Positions 31,896-40,603 of a stretch of DNA of 55,407 nt are shown here, one piece after another (within the stretch, counting starts at the first letter, position 1; the number at the start of each line of letters is the position of its first letter). Source of the stretch: Bacillota bacterium (GTDB lineage Bacteria > Bacillota > Clostridia > Christensenellales > Aristaeellaceae); the NCBI GenBank assembly GCA_023404345.1, contig JAEYCB010000070.1, forward strand, positions 1 through 55,407. The letters are read 5' to 3'. The notes under the pieces were generated by a model. That model saw only the letters and a list, made by a program, of their open reading frames with translations, was not told the DNA's origin and searched no databases. Both the position numbers and the translations under genes were made by a program.

Positions 31896-32860
31896 CCTTT
31901 GTCCTCGTTGGGGGTCAGAGCTTCGTAATCAGCATGGTAGAGCCGGCGGTCCAGAGACCAGATTTTGTCGGAAAACACACCCGGCTTGACCTTGGCCATA
32001 GCGGCGGACATCTCGTTCATACGGGCGTCCAACAGGTCCACCCAGTGAAGCGCCTCGGCTTCGGGAAACATGGGCTTGCGCGGACTGCCATACTCGGCTT
32101 CGCCATGATGGCTGAGCAGCATGTGCTGAAGCAGCAACACTGGTTCGCCGGTGATGCCCAGATCGTTGGCGGCTTCCTGAACGCGCGTAACCCCCAATAC
32201 CAGATGCCCCAGCAACAACCCTTCGCGGCTGTAGTCGCGTACCACGCCGAGACTGTCGGAGATCATTTCCTCGGTTTTGCACAGATCGTGCAGGATAACG
32301 CCAGCATAGAGCAGATCAGCGTTGAGCCAGGGATATACCCCAACCACCGCGCGTGCCGTGCGCAACATGCCCGTTGTGTGATGAAGAAGGCCACCGCGCT
32401 CGGCATGGTGAATGCGCTGGGCAGCGGGATAATAACGCAGCTTTTCATCAAAACGGCGCAGAAGCTCGCGCGTAAGGTCGCGCAGCGGTTGGCTTTCAAA
32501 GGCATCCACCGCATCGTACAGCTCGCGCAACATGGTTTCAGGGGGCTCCGGCGCACAGGGGGTGAGAGCGGACAGGTCCACGCCGTCGGCAGGAGTCATG
32601 GCGCGGATGCGCTCCACACGCAGTTGCAGACGGCCGTTGTATTCCAACGTGCCGCCGCGCACCTTGACCACAGTGCCAGGGGCGGGCGGAGGTACATTTC
32701 CATCCCATACTTTGGCGTTGATTTCACCGGTGCGGTCAGCCAGATTCAAATCCAGGTACTTGGCGCCGTTGCCGCCAGTACGCTGGTCGGATGAACGCAC
32801 CAGCAGAAATCCTTCGAATCGCTGGTCCTTGAGAAGATCACAAACATTTTGCTGGGGCAT
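31892..32860 (-). CDS. yhaM: YhaM-like 3'-5' exoribonuclease (OB + HD domains)
   Basis: A 322-residue nuclease of the YhaM family. The N-terminal OB fold (about 15-95, FLLVRSSDQRTGGNGAKYLDLNLADRTGEINAKVWDG) binds nucleic acid; the HD phosphohydrolase domain supplies metal ligands (H160-H161 in GGLLHHTTGM and H191-D192 in GVILHDLCKTEEM). YhaM trims RNA and some DNA 3' ends with Mn2+ dependence in Bacillus. The gene starts 12 bp after the dnaB stop with AAAGGAG in front, so it is the last gene of the replication and ribosome block. Confidence 0.9.
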   Translation of the reverse strand: MPQQNVCDLLKDQRFEGFLLVRSSDQRTGGNGAKYLDLNLADRTGEINAKVWDGNVPPPAPGTVVKVRGGTLEYNGRLQLRVERIRAMTPADGVDLSALTPCAPEPPETMLRELYDAVDAFESQPLRDLTRELLRRFDEKLRYYPAAQRIHHAERGGLLHHTTGMLRTARAVVGVYPWLNADLLYAGVILHDLCKTEEMISDSLGVVRDYSREGLLLGHLVLGVTRVQEAANDLGITGEPVLLLQHMLLSHHGEAEYGSPRKPMFPEAEALHWVDLLDARMNEMSAAMAKVKPGVFSDKIWSLDRRLYHADYEALTPNEDKG

Positions 32861-32872
32861 GAAAACGCTCCT

Positions 32873-34267
32873 TTACGCATCAGTATCCATATACATGGCC
32901 ACGCGTGTGCCCGGCAGATTGGTGTAACGGGCAAACTCTGCCTGCCACTCCACGTTGACTACGCCCACGGGGCCATTGCGCTGCTTTGCAATGATGATTT
33001 CGCCCGCGTTGTCATCGGGCTTGGGACCATCCTCTGCACCGGCGGAGGCGTAGTAACCCTCGCGGTGCAAAAAGAGCACCACATCAGCGTCCTGCTCGAT
33101 GCTGCCGGAATCACGCAGATCGCTGAGCATGGGGCGCTTGTCGGTGCGGGCAGCAGGGGCGCGGCTGAGCTGCGCGCAGGCCAACACGGGAATTTTTAAT
33201 TCCAGGGCGATGGCCTTGAGCTGGCGGCTGATTTCGCTGACTTCCAGCTGCCGGTTCTCCACACGCTTGTCGGTACCCATCAGGCCCAGATAGTCTATGA
33301 CGATCAGATCCAGCCCTTGCTCCATCATCAGCCGGCGGCACCGGCTGCGAAGCTGCGAAGGGGTAAGGCCGGGCGTATCGTCGATATAGATGCGGCAGGT
33401 GGACAGGTCATTGATGGTATCACCAATTTTGACCCACTCATCATCGGAAAGCATGCCGCTGCGTACGCGCTGCATGTTGATGTTGGCAGCGGAACACAAA
33501 AGACGCAAGCCGATCTGTTCATTGGGCATTTCCATACTGAATACGGCCACGCACCGCTTGGCTTTGCAGGCGGCAAACTGCGTGACACCCAGCGCCATGG
33601 AGGTTTTGCCCATGGCAGGGCGCGCACCCACCAGCACCAGTTCGCCGCCGTGCAGGCCGGTGAGCATGCGGTCCAGGTCGTACAGCCCCGTCGGCACGCC
33701 CGACAAGCGGCCTTTGAGGCGGCTGAGCTCCTCAATCTGGTCAAAGGTGGACATGAGCACCTTGTTGAGGGGAACCAGCGTTTCCGCGCCGGCACGTCGC
33801 ATTACGATATCAAAGATGAGGCGCTCGGCGTTGTGCAGCACGTCGGCGAGCTGATCGGACTGGGCATAGCATTGCCGCTGAATCTGCTGGGCGGCCGAGA
33901 TCAACTTTCGCAGGGTGGATTTTTCCTGCACAATCTGGATATATGTGCGGGTGTTGGCGGTAGTAGGAACGAAACGCACAGCCTGCAAAAGATAGGGGGC
34001 GCCGCCTACACCGTCCAGCGTACCCCGCCGGGTAAGCTCGTTGCCCACCGTCATCAGGTCAACGGGGTTGCCCGCGATGTGCAGGGAGCGCATGGCTTCG
34101 AAGATCTCCTTGTGCTCCGCAGAGTAAAAATCCTCGGGCGCAAGGGTTTCAAAGGCGAGGGTGGCCGCGCCGGAATCCTGAAGCATAGCGCCCAGCACCG
34201 AGCGCTCGGCATCAATGCTGCTGGGGGGCAATGCGGCCGCGAGTTGATCGGGCACGCCAGTTTCCAT
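32873..34267 (-). CDS. dnaB: Replicative DNA helicase DnaB
   Basis: Hexameric 5'-3' helicase of the replication fork, 464 residues. The N-terminal helical domain (about 10-120, SSIDAERSVLGAMLQDSGAATLAFETLAPEDFYSAEHKEIFEAM) precedes the RecA-like motor: Walker A GARPAMGKT (214-222), VAVFSMEMPNEQI, Walker B LDLIVIDYLGLM, and QLSRAPAARTDKRPMLSDLRDSGSIEQDADVVLFLHR. No intein interrupts it. The ATG at 34267 is supported by GGGAGGGA; a longer in-frame extension to 34360 has no ribosome site and lacks DnaB character. It follows rplI, the common Bacillota order. Confidence 0.96.
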   Translation of the reverse strand: METGVPDQLAAALPPSSIDAERSVLGAMLQDSGAATLAFETLAPEDFYSAEHKEIFEAMRSLHIAGNPVDLMTVGNELTRRGTLDGVGGAPYLLQAVRFVPTTANTRTYIQIVQEKSTLRKLISAAQQIQRQCYAQSDQLADVLHNAERLIFDIVMRRAGAETLVPLNKVLMSTFDQIEELSRLKGRLSGVPTGLYDLDRMLTGLHGGELVLVGARPAMGKTSMALGVTQFAACKAKRCVAVFSMEMPNEQIGLRLLCSAANINMQRVRSGMLSDDEWVKIGDTINDLSTCRIYIDDTPGLTPSQLRSRCRRLMMEQGLDLIVIDYLGLMGTDKRVENRQLEVSEISRQLKAIALELKIPVLACAQLSRAPAARTDKRPMLSDLRDSGSIEQDADVVLFLHREGYYASAGAEDGPKPDDNAGEIIIAKQRNGPVGVVNVEWQAEFARYTNLPGTRVAMYMDTDA

Positions 34268-34399
34268 GCAAGGTTCCCTCCCTTCGAACAAGCGATGGAA
34301 ATATAGGGGCAATACAAGCGCTGCTGTGGAAGGCAGAACTTTGCGTAAATCGCCTGCCACGCTGTCTCAGGCGGCCGCGGTGGCGGAGTGAAAAACGCC

Positions 34400-34843
34400 T
34401 CAGGCGGCGATGACGGAAACTTTCATGGGGGTAGTCACGCCGGAGTAGAGCCAGACAGTGATGTCCACGTCACCAATTTGACGGATGGGCTCGCATTCGA
34501 TCTTGCGTTTGTCTACTTCTACGCCATGCTGCTCCTTGAGGGCGGCGGCGATTTCCTGGCTGGTAATGCTGCCGTAGAGACGTCCCTGAGAACCACATTT
34601 GACCTTCAGGGTAATCACCTTGCCGCGAAGGCTGTCGGCCAGCTTCTGGGCAGCCTCGCGACGCTCGCGCTCCAGGCGCTCCTCGTTGGCGCGCTTGCGC
34701 TCGATTTCCTTCACTGCACCCGCAGTAGCCTCCACGGCCCATTTGCGGGGGAACAGATAGTTCCGGGCAAAGCCGTCAGATACATTGATCACATCATCCT
34801 TCTTACCGCTACCCTTGACATCGCAAAGCAAAATCACTTTCAT
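34400..34843 (-). CDS. rplI: Large ribosomal subunit protein bL9
   Basis: A 147-residue bL9, the normal length. MKVILLCDVKGSGKKDDVINVSDGFARNYLFPRKWAVEAT is the N-terminal rRNA-binding domain with the family signature G-x-[DE]-x-x-x-V-x-x-G-Y/F-x-R-N-[YF]-L-x-P; a long connecting helix (KEIERKRANEERLERERREAAQKL) leads to the C-terminal domain (LYGSITSQEIAAALKEQHGVEVDKRKIE). AGGAGGG precedes the ATG. It lies four bases after the yybS-like gene and before dnaB with a 132-bp gap in which I see no clear terminator. Confidence 0.97.
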   Translation of the reverse strand: MKVILLCDVKGSGKKDDVINVSDGFARNYLFPRKWAVEATAGAVKEIERKRANEERLERERREAAQKLADSLRGKVITLKVKCGSQGRLYGSITSQEIAAALKEQHGVEVDKRKIECEPIRQIGDVDITVWLYSGVTTPMKVSVIAA

Positions 34844-34846
34844 GGG

Positions 34847-35935
34847 TTATCCCTCCTTGTGAGAATCAGTGGATGTTAAAAGACGGGAACGAAAATGGAG
34901 CGCTTGATCGGCTATGCCGATAAAGAACAGTACCATGGGAAACAGTGCATAAAGCAGGGCAGTAAGCACGCCGTAAAGCAGCGTACGGTCGGGGTTACGG
35001 GTTGAGAGCATGCACACCAGCACTGCGGCGCCTGCCAGCTGAAAGACGCAGGAGAAAGCCGCGTAAAACAACAGCCCAAGCGTTTGGAACAGGTCACTCT
35101 GCGCACTGATCAGCACCAGCGAGGCTAGGGCCATCAGACACAGGACCCAGCGCAGGCGCGGAGGAATCGCCATCAGACGGAAACCGGGCGGAGCTACCAC
35201 CCGCGCCTTGCGTTCGCCGGGATGCTCCGGGTCCGGGCCAACAACCAGCACGGCGCAGCGCAGGCGCTGCACACGCAGGGCGGTAAACAATCCTCCCAAC
35301 AGACAGGCCTGTACAAACAGCCAGGGCAGCGCATCCTCCAGCATCAGCTGTACATTCAGCCGCAGGGACAGCAGCATTTGCCATATCACTGAAGGCTCCA
35401 GCAAAAACAGGGGCAAAGCGCCGCTGTAATCTTCCGGTACGGCAAGCAGGCCGGCGGCTGCAAAACGATATAACAGCAGCCCCGGCTGATCAGAAGCTTC
35501 CACATAGGAGGAGAGCAGCAACGCCACTCCCTCAGCCAGCCCCGTCCCGAGCGCATGCACCGCCGCCAGCGTTACTGATGTGAGCGCCAGGGCATACGCA
35601 CCAATATATAAGCCTATCGAAAGGGGAGCAGCCAGCTTTTTGCGCGCCTTGAGCCAGAGCGTGAGCACAAGGGGTAATACGCCGGGCAACAGCAGTGAAA
35701 GAGCATACAGCGGATCAATACGATAGAGCAAGGATACAGCAGCAGGAGCCACAGCCGCTAACCATGCAGCCCATTGCCGGTTGGACCCTGCAAGGGGACA
35801 GCCCAGAAGCGGCGTAAGCAATGCCAGTCCTACGCAGGCAAAGGGGAAAAATGCCATCAGACCGGTCAACACCAGCAAACCGGCCACGGCGGCAAACAGC
35901 CGGGACCGTTCAGGCCGGATCGCCGAGGACTGCAC
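34847..35935 (-). CDS. YybS-like polytopic membrane protein (DUF2232)
   Basis: A 362-residue protein with about eight predicted membrane helices (for example LFAAVAGLLVLTGLMAFFPFACVGLALLTPLL and WVLCLMALASLVLISAQSDLFQTLGLLFYAAFSCVFQLAGAAVLVCML). The GLLFYAAFSCVFQLAG...Y..LTALLYALFPMVLFFIGIADQALHFR tail and its position upstream of rplI match YybS/DUF2232 of Bacillota, whose function is unknown. GTG at 35935 is preferred: GGGGGAGGG lies eight bases before it, and the open frame upstream to 36028 overlaps the promoter. Confidence 0.85.
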   Translation of the reverse strand: MQSSAIRPERSRLFAAVAGLLVLTGLMAFFPFACVGLALLTPLLGCPLAGSNRQWAAWLAAVAPAAVSLLYRIDPLYALSLLLPGVLPLVLTLWLKARKKLAAPLSIGLYIGAYALALTSVTLAAVHALGTGLAEGVALLLSSYVEASDQPGLLLYRFAAAGLLAVPEDYSGALPLFLLEPSVIWQMLLSLRLNVQLMLEDALPWLFVQACLLGGLFTALRVQRLRCAVLVVGPDPEHPGERKARVVAPPGFRLMAIPPRLRWVLCLMALASLVLISAQSDLFQTLGLLFYAAFSCVFQLAGAAVLVCMLSTRNPDRTLLYGVLTALLYALFPMVLFFIGIADQALHFRSRLLTSTDSHKEG

Positions 35936-35999
35936 GGCCCATCCCTCCCCCTGACACAAGACTTTCCAAGCCCGGCATGCATACGCCGGGGATTGTATC

Positions 36000-36028
36000 A
36001 TTATAAACTTGGCTGGGAGAGAAGTCAA
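36000..36028 (-). promoter_or_regulatory. Promoter of the yybS-rplI-dnaB-yhaM operon
   Basis: On the minus strand TTGACT (36023-36028), a 17-bp spacer and TATAAT (36000-36005), with a GCCCGGCATGCATACGCCGGG hairpin-like leader before the start. The -35 overlaps the stop codon of the GDPD gene. Confidence 0.85.
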
Positions 36029-36864
36029 CAGGACGGAGGGGCACCATTCTGGCGGGGCGTGAAGCCTTCAAAGATGGGAAGCTGATATCCCCGTGCCAGA
36101 GCACCGTCCAGCGTTTCTTGGCTGCGCAGAGTCCAGGCAGCCAGAAGGGGATGGAAACAGCGGCGCATGAGCCACATGCCCGGCGTGTGGTCCTCCGGAT
36201 AGGAGTAGGCCACGAAATGGGGGCGGCTAAGGCAGTTGACAAGCAGATGCTTGAGCGCAAAGTGCGCGGCACGGCTGGATTCTCCCGGCTGTCGTTTGCC
36301 GCCCATGGCCAGCTGACCGCGAATTACCCCAGGAGCATGCCGACGAAAATAACGCATGGCCAGAGGATGGAAACTTTCCACACAGTAGGGCCCGGCATAG
36401 GCACGCAGATGCTCTAGCGCCGCCGCTGCATTGCGCGCCGCGCCCCCATGATGCTTTACCTCTACAATCAGCGGGACGCGTCCGCCTACCAGTGAAAGCA
36501 CATCCGCAAACAGCGGAACGCGCGAGCCGTCCGGTAGGGGATGACGGCACAGCTCATCGAAGGTTATATCGCCGATACGAAGGTCCACGCCGCATACGCG
36601 CTTGAGACTGGCGTCATGATGTACTACGAGAAAACCGTCCTGGGTCAGCTGTACGTCCAGCTCAATGCCATAGCCCGCCTCTACCGCATTGGCAAAGGCG
36701 GCAAGACTGTTTTCAGGCACGCTGCCGCCATGCAGGCCGCGATGTGCGTACAGATGGCCCAAGAGCGCCGAGGCATCGGGCCGTTCCCGTCCGGGGGCGA
36801 TCAAAAACAGATACAGTCCCGCAAGAAGTACCAGAGATAGCAGAATCCATAAAAGCACGATCAT
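36025..36864 (-). CDS. Glycerophosphodiester phosphodiesterase, membrane-anchored
   Basis: Hydrolyses glycerophosphodiesters to glycerol 3-phosphate and an alcohol. The 279-residue protein has one N-terminal anchor helix (MIVLLWILLSLVLLAGLYLFLIA) and the GDPD barrel: YAHRGLHGGSVPENSLAAF (H41, R42, E51, N52), GIELDVQLTQDGFLVVHHD (E68, D70, H83), and VPLIVEVKHHGG for the later metal-site glutamate. The expected residues are therefore present. The start lies two bases after the MFS gene stop, so the two form an operon, perhaps linking export or import of a lipid-derived compound with head-group turnover. Confidence 0.93.
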   Translation of the reverse strand: MIVLLWILLSLVLLAGLYLFLIAPGRERPDASALLGHLYAHRGLHGGSVPENSLAAFANAVEAGYGIELDVQLTQDGFLVVHHDASLKRVCGVDLRIGDITFDELCRHPLPDGSRVPLFADVLSLVGGRVPLIVEVKHHGGAARNAAAALEHLRAYAGPYCVESFHPLAMRYFRRHAPGVIRGQLAMGGKRQPGESSRAAHFALKHLLVNCLSRPHFVAYSYPEDHTPGMWLMRRCFHPLLAAWTLRSQETLDGALARGYQLPIFEGFTPRQNGAPPSC

Positions 36865-36866
36865 GG

Positions 36867-38183
36867 TCAGTCATCCCCCGCATCAAAGGCTTCCAGGCGG
36901 CTGCGCGGCGGCTGTGGGCGGCTGTCGCCGTGGCGGGTCATGCTGATGGTAACAAAGGATAGCGCTACCATCACCGCGGCGTAAGGCAGCAGCGTGTAGT
37001 ACCCCACGTGCTCTAATAGCCAGCCACTCACGATGGGGGTTACAATTTGCGCAGCCATGGAAAAGGTGTAATAGTAACCGGTGAATTTGCCCACGTCACC
37101 GCTTTTGGAGATTTCTACCACCATGGGGTAGGAGTTGACGTTGATCATGGCCCAGGCCGCACCCACCAAGGCGAAGATCACATACAGCGCCGGGCTGAAC
37201 TGCGCAAATAGCGCCGCCGTGCCAAAGCAGGCTGCCAGCAGCAGTACGCCCGCCTGAATGACGCGCTTGCGTCCAAAGCGCGAGGACAGAAAGCCCACAG
37301 GCAGGTAGCTGACTACCGCGCCCACCGTGGCTACCATCAGGCATTGGGAGGCGGCCTTGATGTCATACCCCCACTGGACGCTCACATACTTCGTGAAAGC
37401 GGTGGTGACGGCGTTGTACCCCATGAACCACAGGCTGACCGAGCACAGAATCAGGATCAGGCTGCGGCGCAGAGCAGGGTCCAGCGAGGAAAAACCAGCG
37501 CCGGAGGAGGGCGTTTCGTCGTCCTGCGCCTGGACGGCGTCTTCGCCCTGCACAGCCAGGTTTTGCAATTCTACCTCGCGGGCCAGCCGGTTTTCGCGGA
37601 TGGTGAGCAACAGCACCACGACGGCCGCCAGCATCAGAATGGAAACGGCCAGGAACAGCGTGGAATAGTCCTCGCGGCCCGCTGCGTCACGCGTGACCAG
37701 AAAGCTGGTGGCGGCCAACGTAAACACGCCGCCCAACGTGCCCATCAGGTTGATGATGGCGTTGCCCTTGCTGCGCAAGGGCTTGGGGGTCACATCCGGC
37801 ATGAGCGCCACAGCGGGGGAACGGTATACGCCCATGGCCAGAAGCAGCAGTCCCAGTGTTACCACAAACAACCATAGAATGCGTGCGCGGTCGGCAATGG
37901 GCAGCAGGTTCATCAGCAACACTGCAGCCAGCGTACCGCCCAGGATATAGGGCATGCGCCGTCCCAGCGGCGTATGCGTGCGGTCGGACAATTTGCCGAA
38001 AAGAGGCAGCAAAAACAGTGCCAGCACGTTATCCAGCGCCATGATGACACCTGCGATATCATCCGGGATATCAAAAGTATTCTTCAAAATGAGGGGCACC
38101 ACGTTGTCATACAGCTGCCAGAATGCGCAGATGGACAGAAATGCCAGGCCCACCAGCAGCGTGCGCTTGTAATTAAGTTTCAT
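36867..38183 (-). CDS. MFS transporter (SLC45/GPH-like)
   Basis: A 438-residue transporter with twelve predicted helices. LPLFGKLSDRTHTPLGRRMPYILGG contains the major-facilitator loop 2-3 motif (G-K-L-S-D-R-x...G-R-R-x-P-Y), of the form found in sucrose/glycoside-cation symporters (SLC45 and GPH). A cytoplasmic loop of about 40 residues (ENRLAREVELQNLAVQGEDAVQAQDDETPSSGAG) separates the halves; the second half has SSRFGRKRV, the repeat of that motif. GGGAGG precedes the ATG at 38183. Its substrate may be a glycoside or sugar; the GDPD gene follows in the same operon. Confidence 0.88.
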   Translation of the reverse strand: MKLNYKRTLLVGLAFLSICAFWQLYDNVVPLILKNTFDIPDDIAGVIMALDNVLALFLLPLFGKLSDRTHTPLGRRMPYILGGTLAAVLLMNLLPIADRARILWLFVVTLGLLLLAMGVYRSPAVALMPDVTPKPLRSKGNAIINLMGTLGGVFTLAATSFLVTRDAAGREDYSTLFLAVSILMLAAVVVLLLTIRENRLAREVELQNLAVQGEDAVQAQDDETPSSGAGFSSLDPALRRSLILILCSVSLWFMGYNAVTTAFTKYVSVQWGYDIKAASQCLMVATVGAVVSYLPVGFLSSRFGRKRVIQAGVLLLAACFGTAALFAQFSPALYVIFALVGAAWAMINVNSYPMVVEISKSGDVGKFTGYYYTFSMAAQIVTPIVSGWLLEHVGYYTLLPYAAVMVALSFVTISMTRHGDSRPQPPRSRLEAFDAGDD

Positions 38184-38223
38184 GCGCGTAAACCTCCCAT
38201 GCCGAAGCAACGGTTTTTTTTCT

Positions 38224-38253
38224 ATGATACCGCGGCGGAGGGGAGGATGTCAA
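38224..38253 (-). promoter_or_regulatory. Promoter of the MFS-GDPD operon
   Basis: On the minus strand TTGACA (38248-38253), an 18-bp spacer and TATCAT (38224-38229). Confidence 0.75.
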
Positions 38254-38425
38254 CGTAGGGAGGGGCAAGGCAGGCCTGGAAACAAAACAAACCTCGCAAG
38301 AATGGCTATGGGCTATAAAGCAGCAGATAAGAAGTTCGCAACCAGACATAACATCTTATGTTTGTGCCGGTTGGTGGAACTGATGGATACCCAATAGTAT
38401 AATAGCTTCAGGAGGCGTGAAAAGT

Positions 38426-38899
38426 ATGAAAATACAGAAAAGCAATATTGCCCGCAATTTGACTACCCTACGGCAATTGCATAAATACTCCCAGGAAGAT
38501 GTGGCTGAACAGGTGGGTGTCTCACGACAGGCTGTGGCAAGATGGGAATCTGGTGAGTCCATCCCGGACATTGTAAACTGTGATGCTCTGGCACAGCTTT
38601 ATGATGTGGATCTCAATGACCTTATTTACCACAATCAGGATCAGTCTGGTCAGAGTATATCTCCAAAGGGCAAGCATATATTCGGCACAGTTCGTGTAGG
38701 TGAACGAGGCCAGATTGTACTTCCTAAACAAGCCCGGGATGTATTTGATATCAAGGCTGGGGATATATTGGTCGCTTTAGGTGATGAATCGCCGGAGCAT
38801 CCGGGCATTGCTCTGATGAAAGAAGAATTCTTTCTAGGCATGGTTCAGGTGTTCAAAACGATATTGAATGTGCCTGACATACCCAATAAAGAAGAATGA
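38426..38899 (+). CDS. Dual DNA-binding regulator: XRE helix-turn-helix plus AbrB/SpoVT domain
   Basis: A 157-residue regulator with two separate DNA-binding folds. Residues 5-65 are a Cro/CI-type helix-turn-helix (TLRQLHKYSQEDVAEQVGVSRQAVARWESGESIPDIVNCDALAQLY); residues about 85-125 are an AbrB/MazE-type swapped hairpin (FGTVRVGERGQIVLPKQARDVFDIKAGDILVALGDE), with the G-x-(I/V)-x-(I/V)-P core. It probably regulates the ABC exporter 62 bp downstream. The ATG at 38426 follows AGGAGG by ten bases; a GTG at 38417 is too close. Composition is AT-richer than the flanks. TATAAT at 38398-38403 is a plausible -10 without a good -35. Confidence 0.88.
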   Translation: MKIQKSNIARNLTTLRQLHKYSQEDVAEQVGVSRQAVARWESGESIPDIVNCDALAQLYDVDLNDLIYHNQDQSGQSISPKGKHIFGTVRVGERGQIVLPKQARDVFDIKAGDILVALGDESPEHPGIALMKEEFFLGMVQVFKTILNVPDIPNKEE

Positions 38900-38961
38900 A
38901 GGGTAGTTGTTGAGGCATGAATTTTATCACGGCTGTCTGACGTTCGGGAGGAAACTTTATC

Positions 38962-39690
38962 ATGAAGGCGATTAAAACAGAATCCCTGACCAAGAGGTAT
39001 AAAGATCTGACTGCGGTTGACAACCTTGATTTGACCGTGGAGCATGGAGAATTGTTATCTCTCTTAGGCGTAAATGGAGCAGGAAAAACGACCACCATCA
39101 AAATGCTATCTTGCATACTCGCCCCAACAAGCGGCGATGCATTTTTAGGTGGTCACAGCATTGTATCAAGTACTGTTGAGGTAAAACGCCTGATTGGGGT
39201 TTCGCCACAAGAAACGGCTGTAGCCCCCAATTTAACTGTGGAAGAAAATTTGCAGCTGATGTGCGGGGTTCACGGGTTTTCAAAGGAGAAACAAAAATGG
39301 AAAATCGTTGAGCTTGCTCAGCGGTTCCAGCTGAATGATATATTGAAAAAGAAAGCCGGGAAATTATCGGGTGGGTGGCAACGGAGACTGAGCATCGCTA
39401 TGGCCCTCATCAGTGAACCGGAGATATTATTTTTGGATGAACCAACATTGGGACTGGATGTTTTGGCTCGCAGTGAACTTTGGGACATCCTTCGTTCGCT
39501 GAAAGGGAAAATCACAATGATACTGACCACGCATTACATGGAAGAAGCAGAGGCGCTGTCTGACCGCATCGGCATCATGAAAAACGGGAAATTGCTGATT
39601 GTCGGAACTGCAGAAGAATTGAAATCACAGGCGGGAACCGACAAATTTGAGGATGCTTTTATTACACTGGTCAGGGGGGATAAAAAATGA
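38962..39690 (+). CDS. ABC exporter ATP-binding protein
   Basis: ATPase subunit (242 residues) of a drug/peptide-type ABC-2 exporter. Walker A is GVNGAGKT (36-43), the signature is LSGGWQRR (135-142, Trp in place of the usual Gln/Met) and Walker B is ILFLDEPT with LGLD as D-loop; the switch histidine is in TTHYMEEAE. This is the CcmA/DrrA-like group. GGGAGG stands eight bases before the ATG. It is in one operon with the XRE-AbrB regulator upstream, and overlaps the permease by four bases (ATGA). AT-rich composition suggests the trio was acquired together. Confidence 0.95.
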   Translation: MKAIKTESLTKRYKDLTAVDNLDLTVEHGELLSLLGVNGAGKTTTIKMLSCILAPTSGDAFLGGHSIVSSTVEVKRLIGVSPQETAVAPNLTVEENLQLMCGVHGFSKEKQKWKIVELAQRFQLNDILKKKAGKLSGGWQRRLSIAMALISEPEILFLDEPTLGLDVLARSELWDILRSLKGKITMILTTHYMEEAEALSDRIGIMKNGKLLIVGTAEELKSQAGTDKFEDAFITLVRGDKK

Positions 39691-40418
39691 AAATGCAGGC
39701 ATTTGCCATACGTAACACAAAAGAAATACTGCGTGATCCCCTCAGCATGATATTCAGCTTGGGATTCCCTCTTGTTTTGCTTTTGCTGCTTACAGCAATT
39801 CAAGCGAATATCCCGGTTGGTTTGTTTGAAATTCAGAAGCTGACCCCAGGCATTGCTATATTTGGACTTTCCTTTATGACTCTCTTTTGTGCCACGTTGG
39901 TTTCAAAGGATAGAGAAAGCGCACTGTTGCAGCGGTTATATACAACACCGTTGTCATCTGCCGACTTTATTTTTGGCTATGTACTTCCTGTTATCCCAAT
40001 TGCGGCAGCTCAAAGTTTTATTTGCTATTTTGCCGCTGTTATCTTGGGCCTGCCCCTTAAAATAAACATACTGTATGCCATCGTTATGATAATCCCCATT
40101 TCGATGCTATACATCTCGTTAGGACTGCTTTGCGGCAGCGTGCTTAATGTAAAACAAGTAAGTGGCATTTGCGGGGCTTTATTTATCAATCTGTCCGCAT
40201 GGTTATCTGACACTTGGCTTGAGCTTGATTTGGTAGGTGGTGCCTTTAGGCGTATTGCGTATGCTTTGCCATTTGTCCATGCCGTGGAGTTGGAACGAGC
40301 CTTATTAAATCAGAATTATAGTCAGCTTTTTTCACATTTTCTATGGGTTTTGGGCTATGCAGCGGTAACAACCGTTTTTGCTGTACTTCTATTCTTGCGC
40401 CAAATGAAAAAACAGTAG
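39687..40418 (+). CDS. ABC-2 type exporter permease
   Basis: Membrane subunit (243 residues) with six predicted helices, the first after RNTKEILRDPLSMIFSLGFPLVLLLLL, the classical ABC-2 opening (x-x-K-E-x-x-R-D-P). SKDRESALLQRLYTTPLSSADFIFGYVL is the DrrB/NatB-type loop that couples with the ATPase. It starts inside the last codons of the ATPase gene. The exported compound cannot be told from sequence; lantibiotic or antibiotic self-protection and drug efflux are the usual roles of such regulator-ATPase-permease trios. Confidence 0.92.
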   Translation: MKMQAFAIRNTKEILRDPLSMIFSLGFPLVLLLLLTAIQANIPVGLFEIQKLTPGIAIFGLSFMTLFCATLVSKDRESALLQRLYTTPLSSADFIFGYVLPVIPIAAAQSFICYFAAVILGLPLKINILYAIVMIIPISMLYISLGLLCGSVLNVKQVSGICGALFINLSAWLSDTWLELDLVGGAFRRIAYALPFVHAVELERALLNQNYSQLFSHFLWVLGYAAVTTVFAVLLFLRQMKKQ

Positions 40419-40484
40419 CAAAGCCAGTCCAGTCAGTCAAAGGTCAAAATGGAACGTACTGTGCCTGCCTTTGCGGGTGAGTGG

Positions 40485-40525
40485 ACAAGGGGCGGCAGCA
40501 AGAAGTGCTGCCGCCCCTTGTTATC
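40485..40525 (+). terminator. Hairpin between the ABC exporter and the dehydrogenase gene
   Basis: CAAGGGGCGGCAGCA pairs with TGCTGCCGCCCCTTG around AGAAG, followed by TTATC. A strong 15-bp stem with a weak T-tail, about 70 bp after the permease stop. Confidence 0.7.
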
Positions 40526-40603
40526 ATCACAGAAAAGGGGGGGAAACATATCAATGGAGACCCATGGTTTGTCAGGAAAGCGTTTTCCCGCTTGGCGCGC
40601 CCA

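Noticed and set aside
38962..39690. Trp in the ABC signature (LSGGW) read as loss of function
   Set aside because: The fifth position of the signature varies in exporter ATPases; Walker A, Walker B and switch His are intact.
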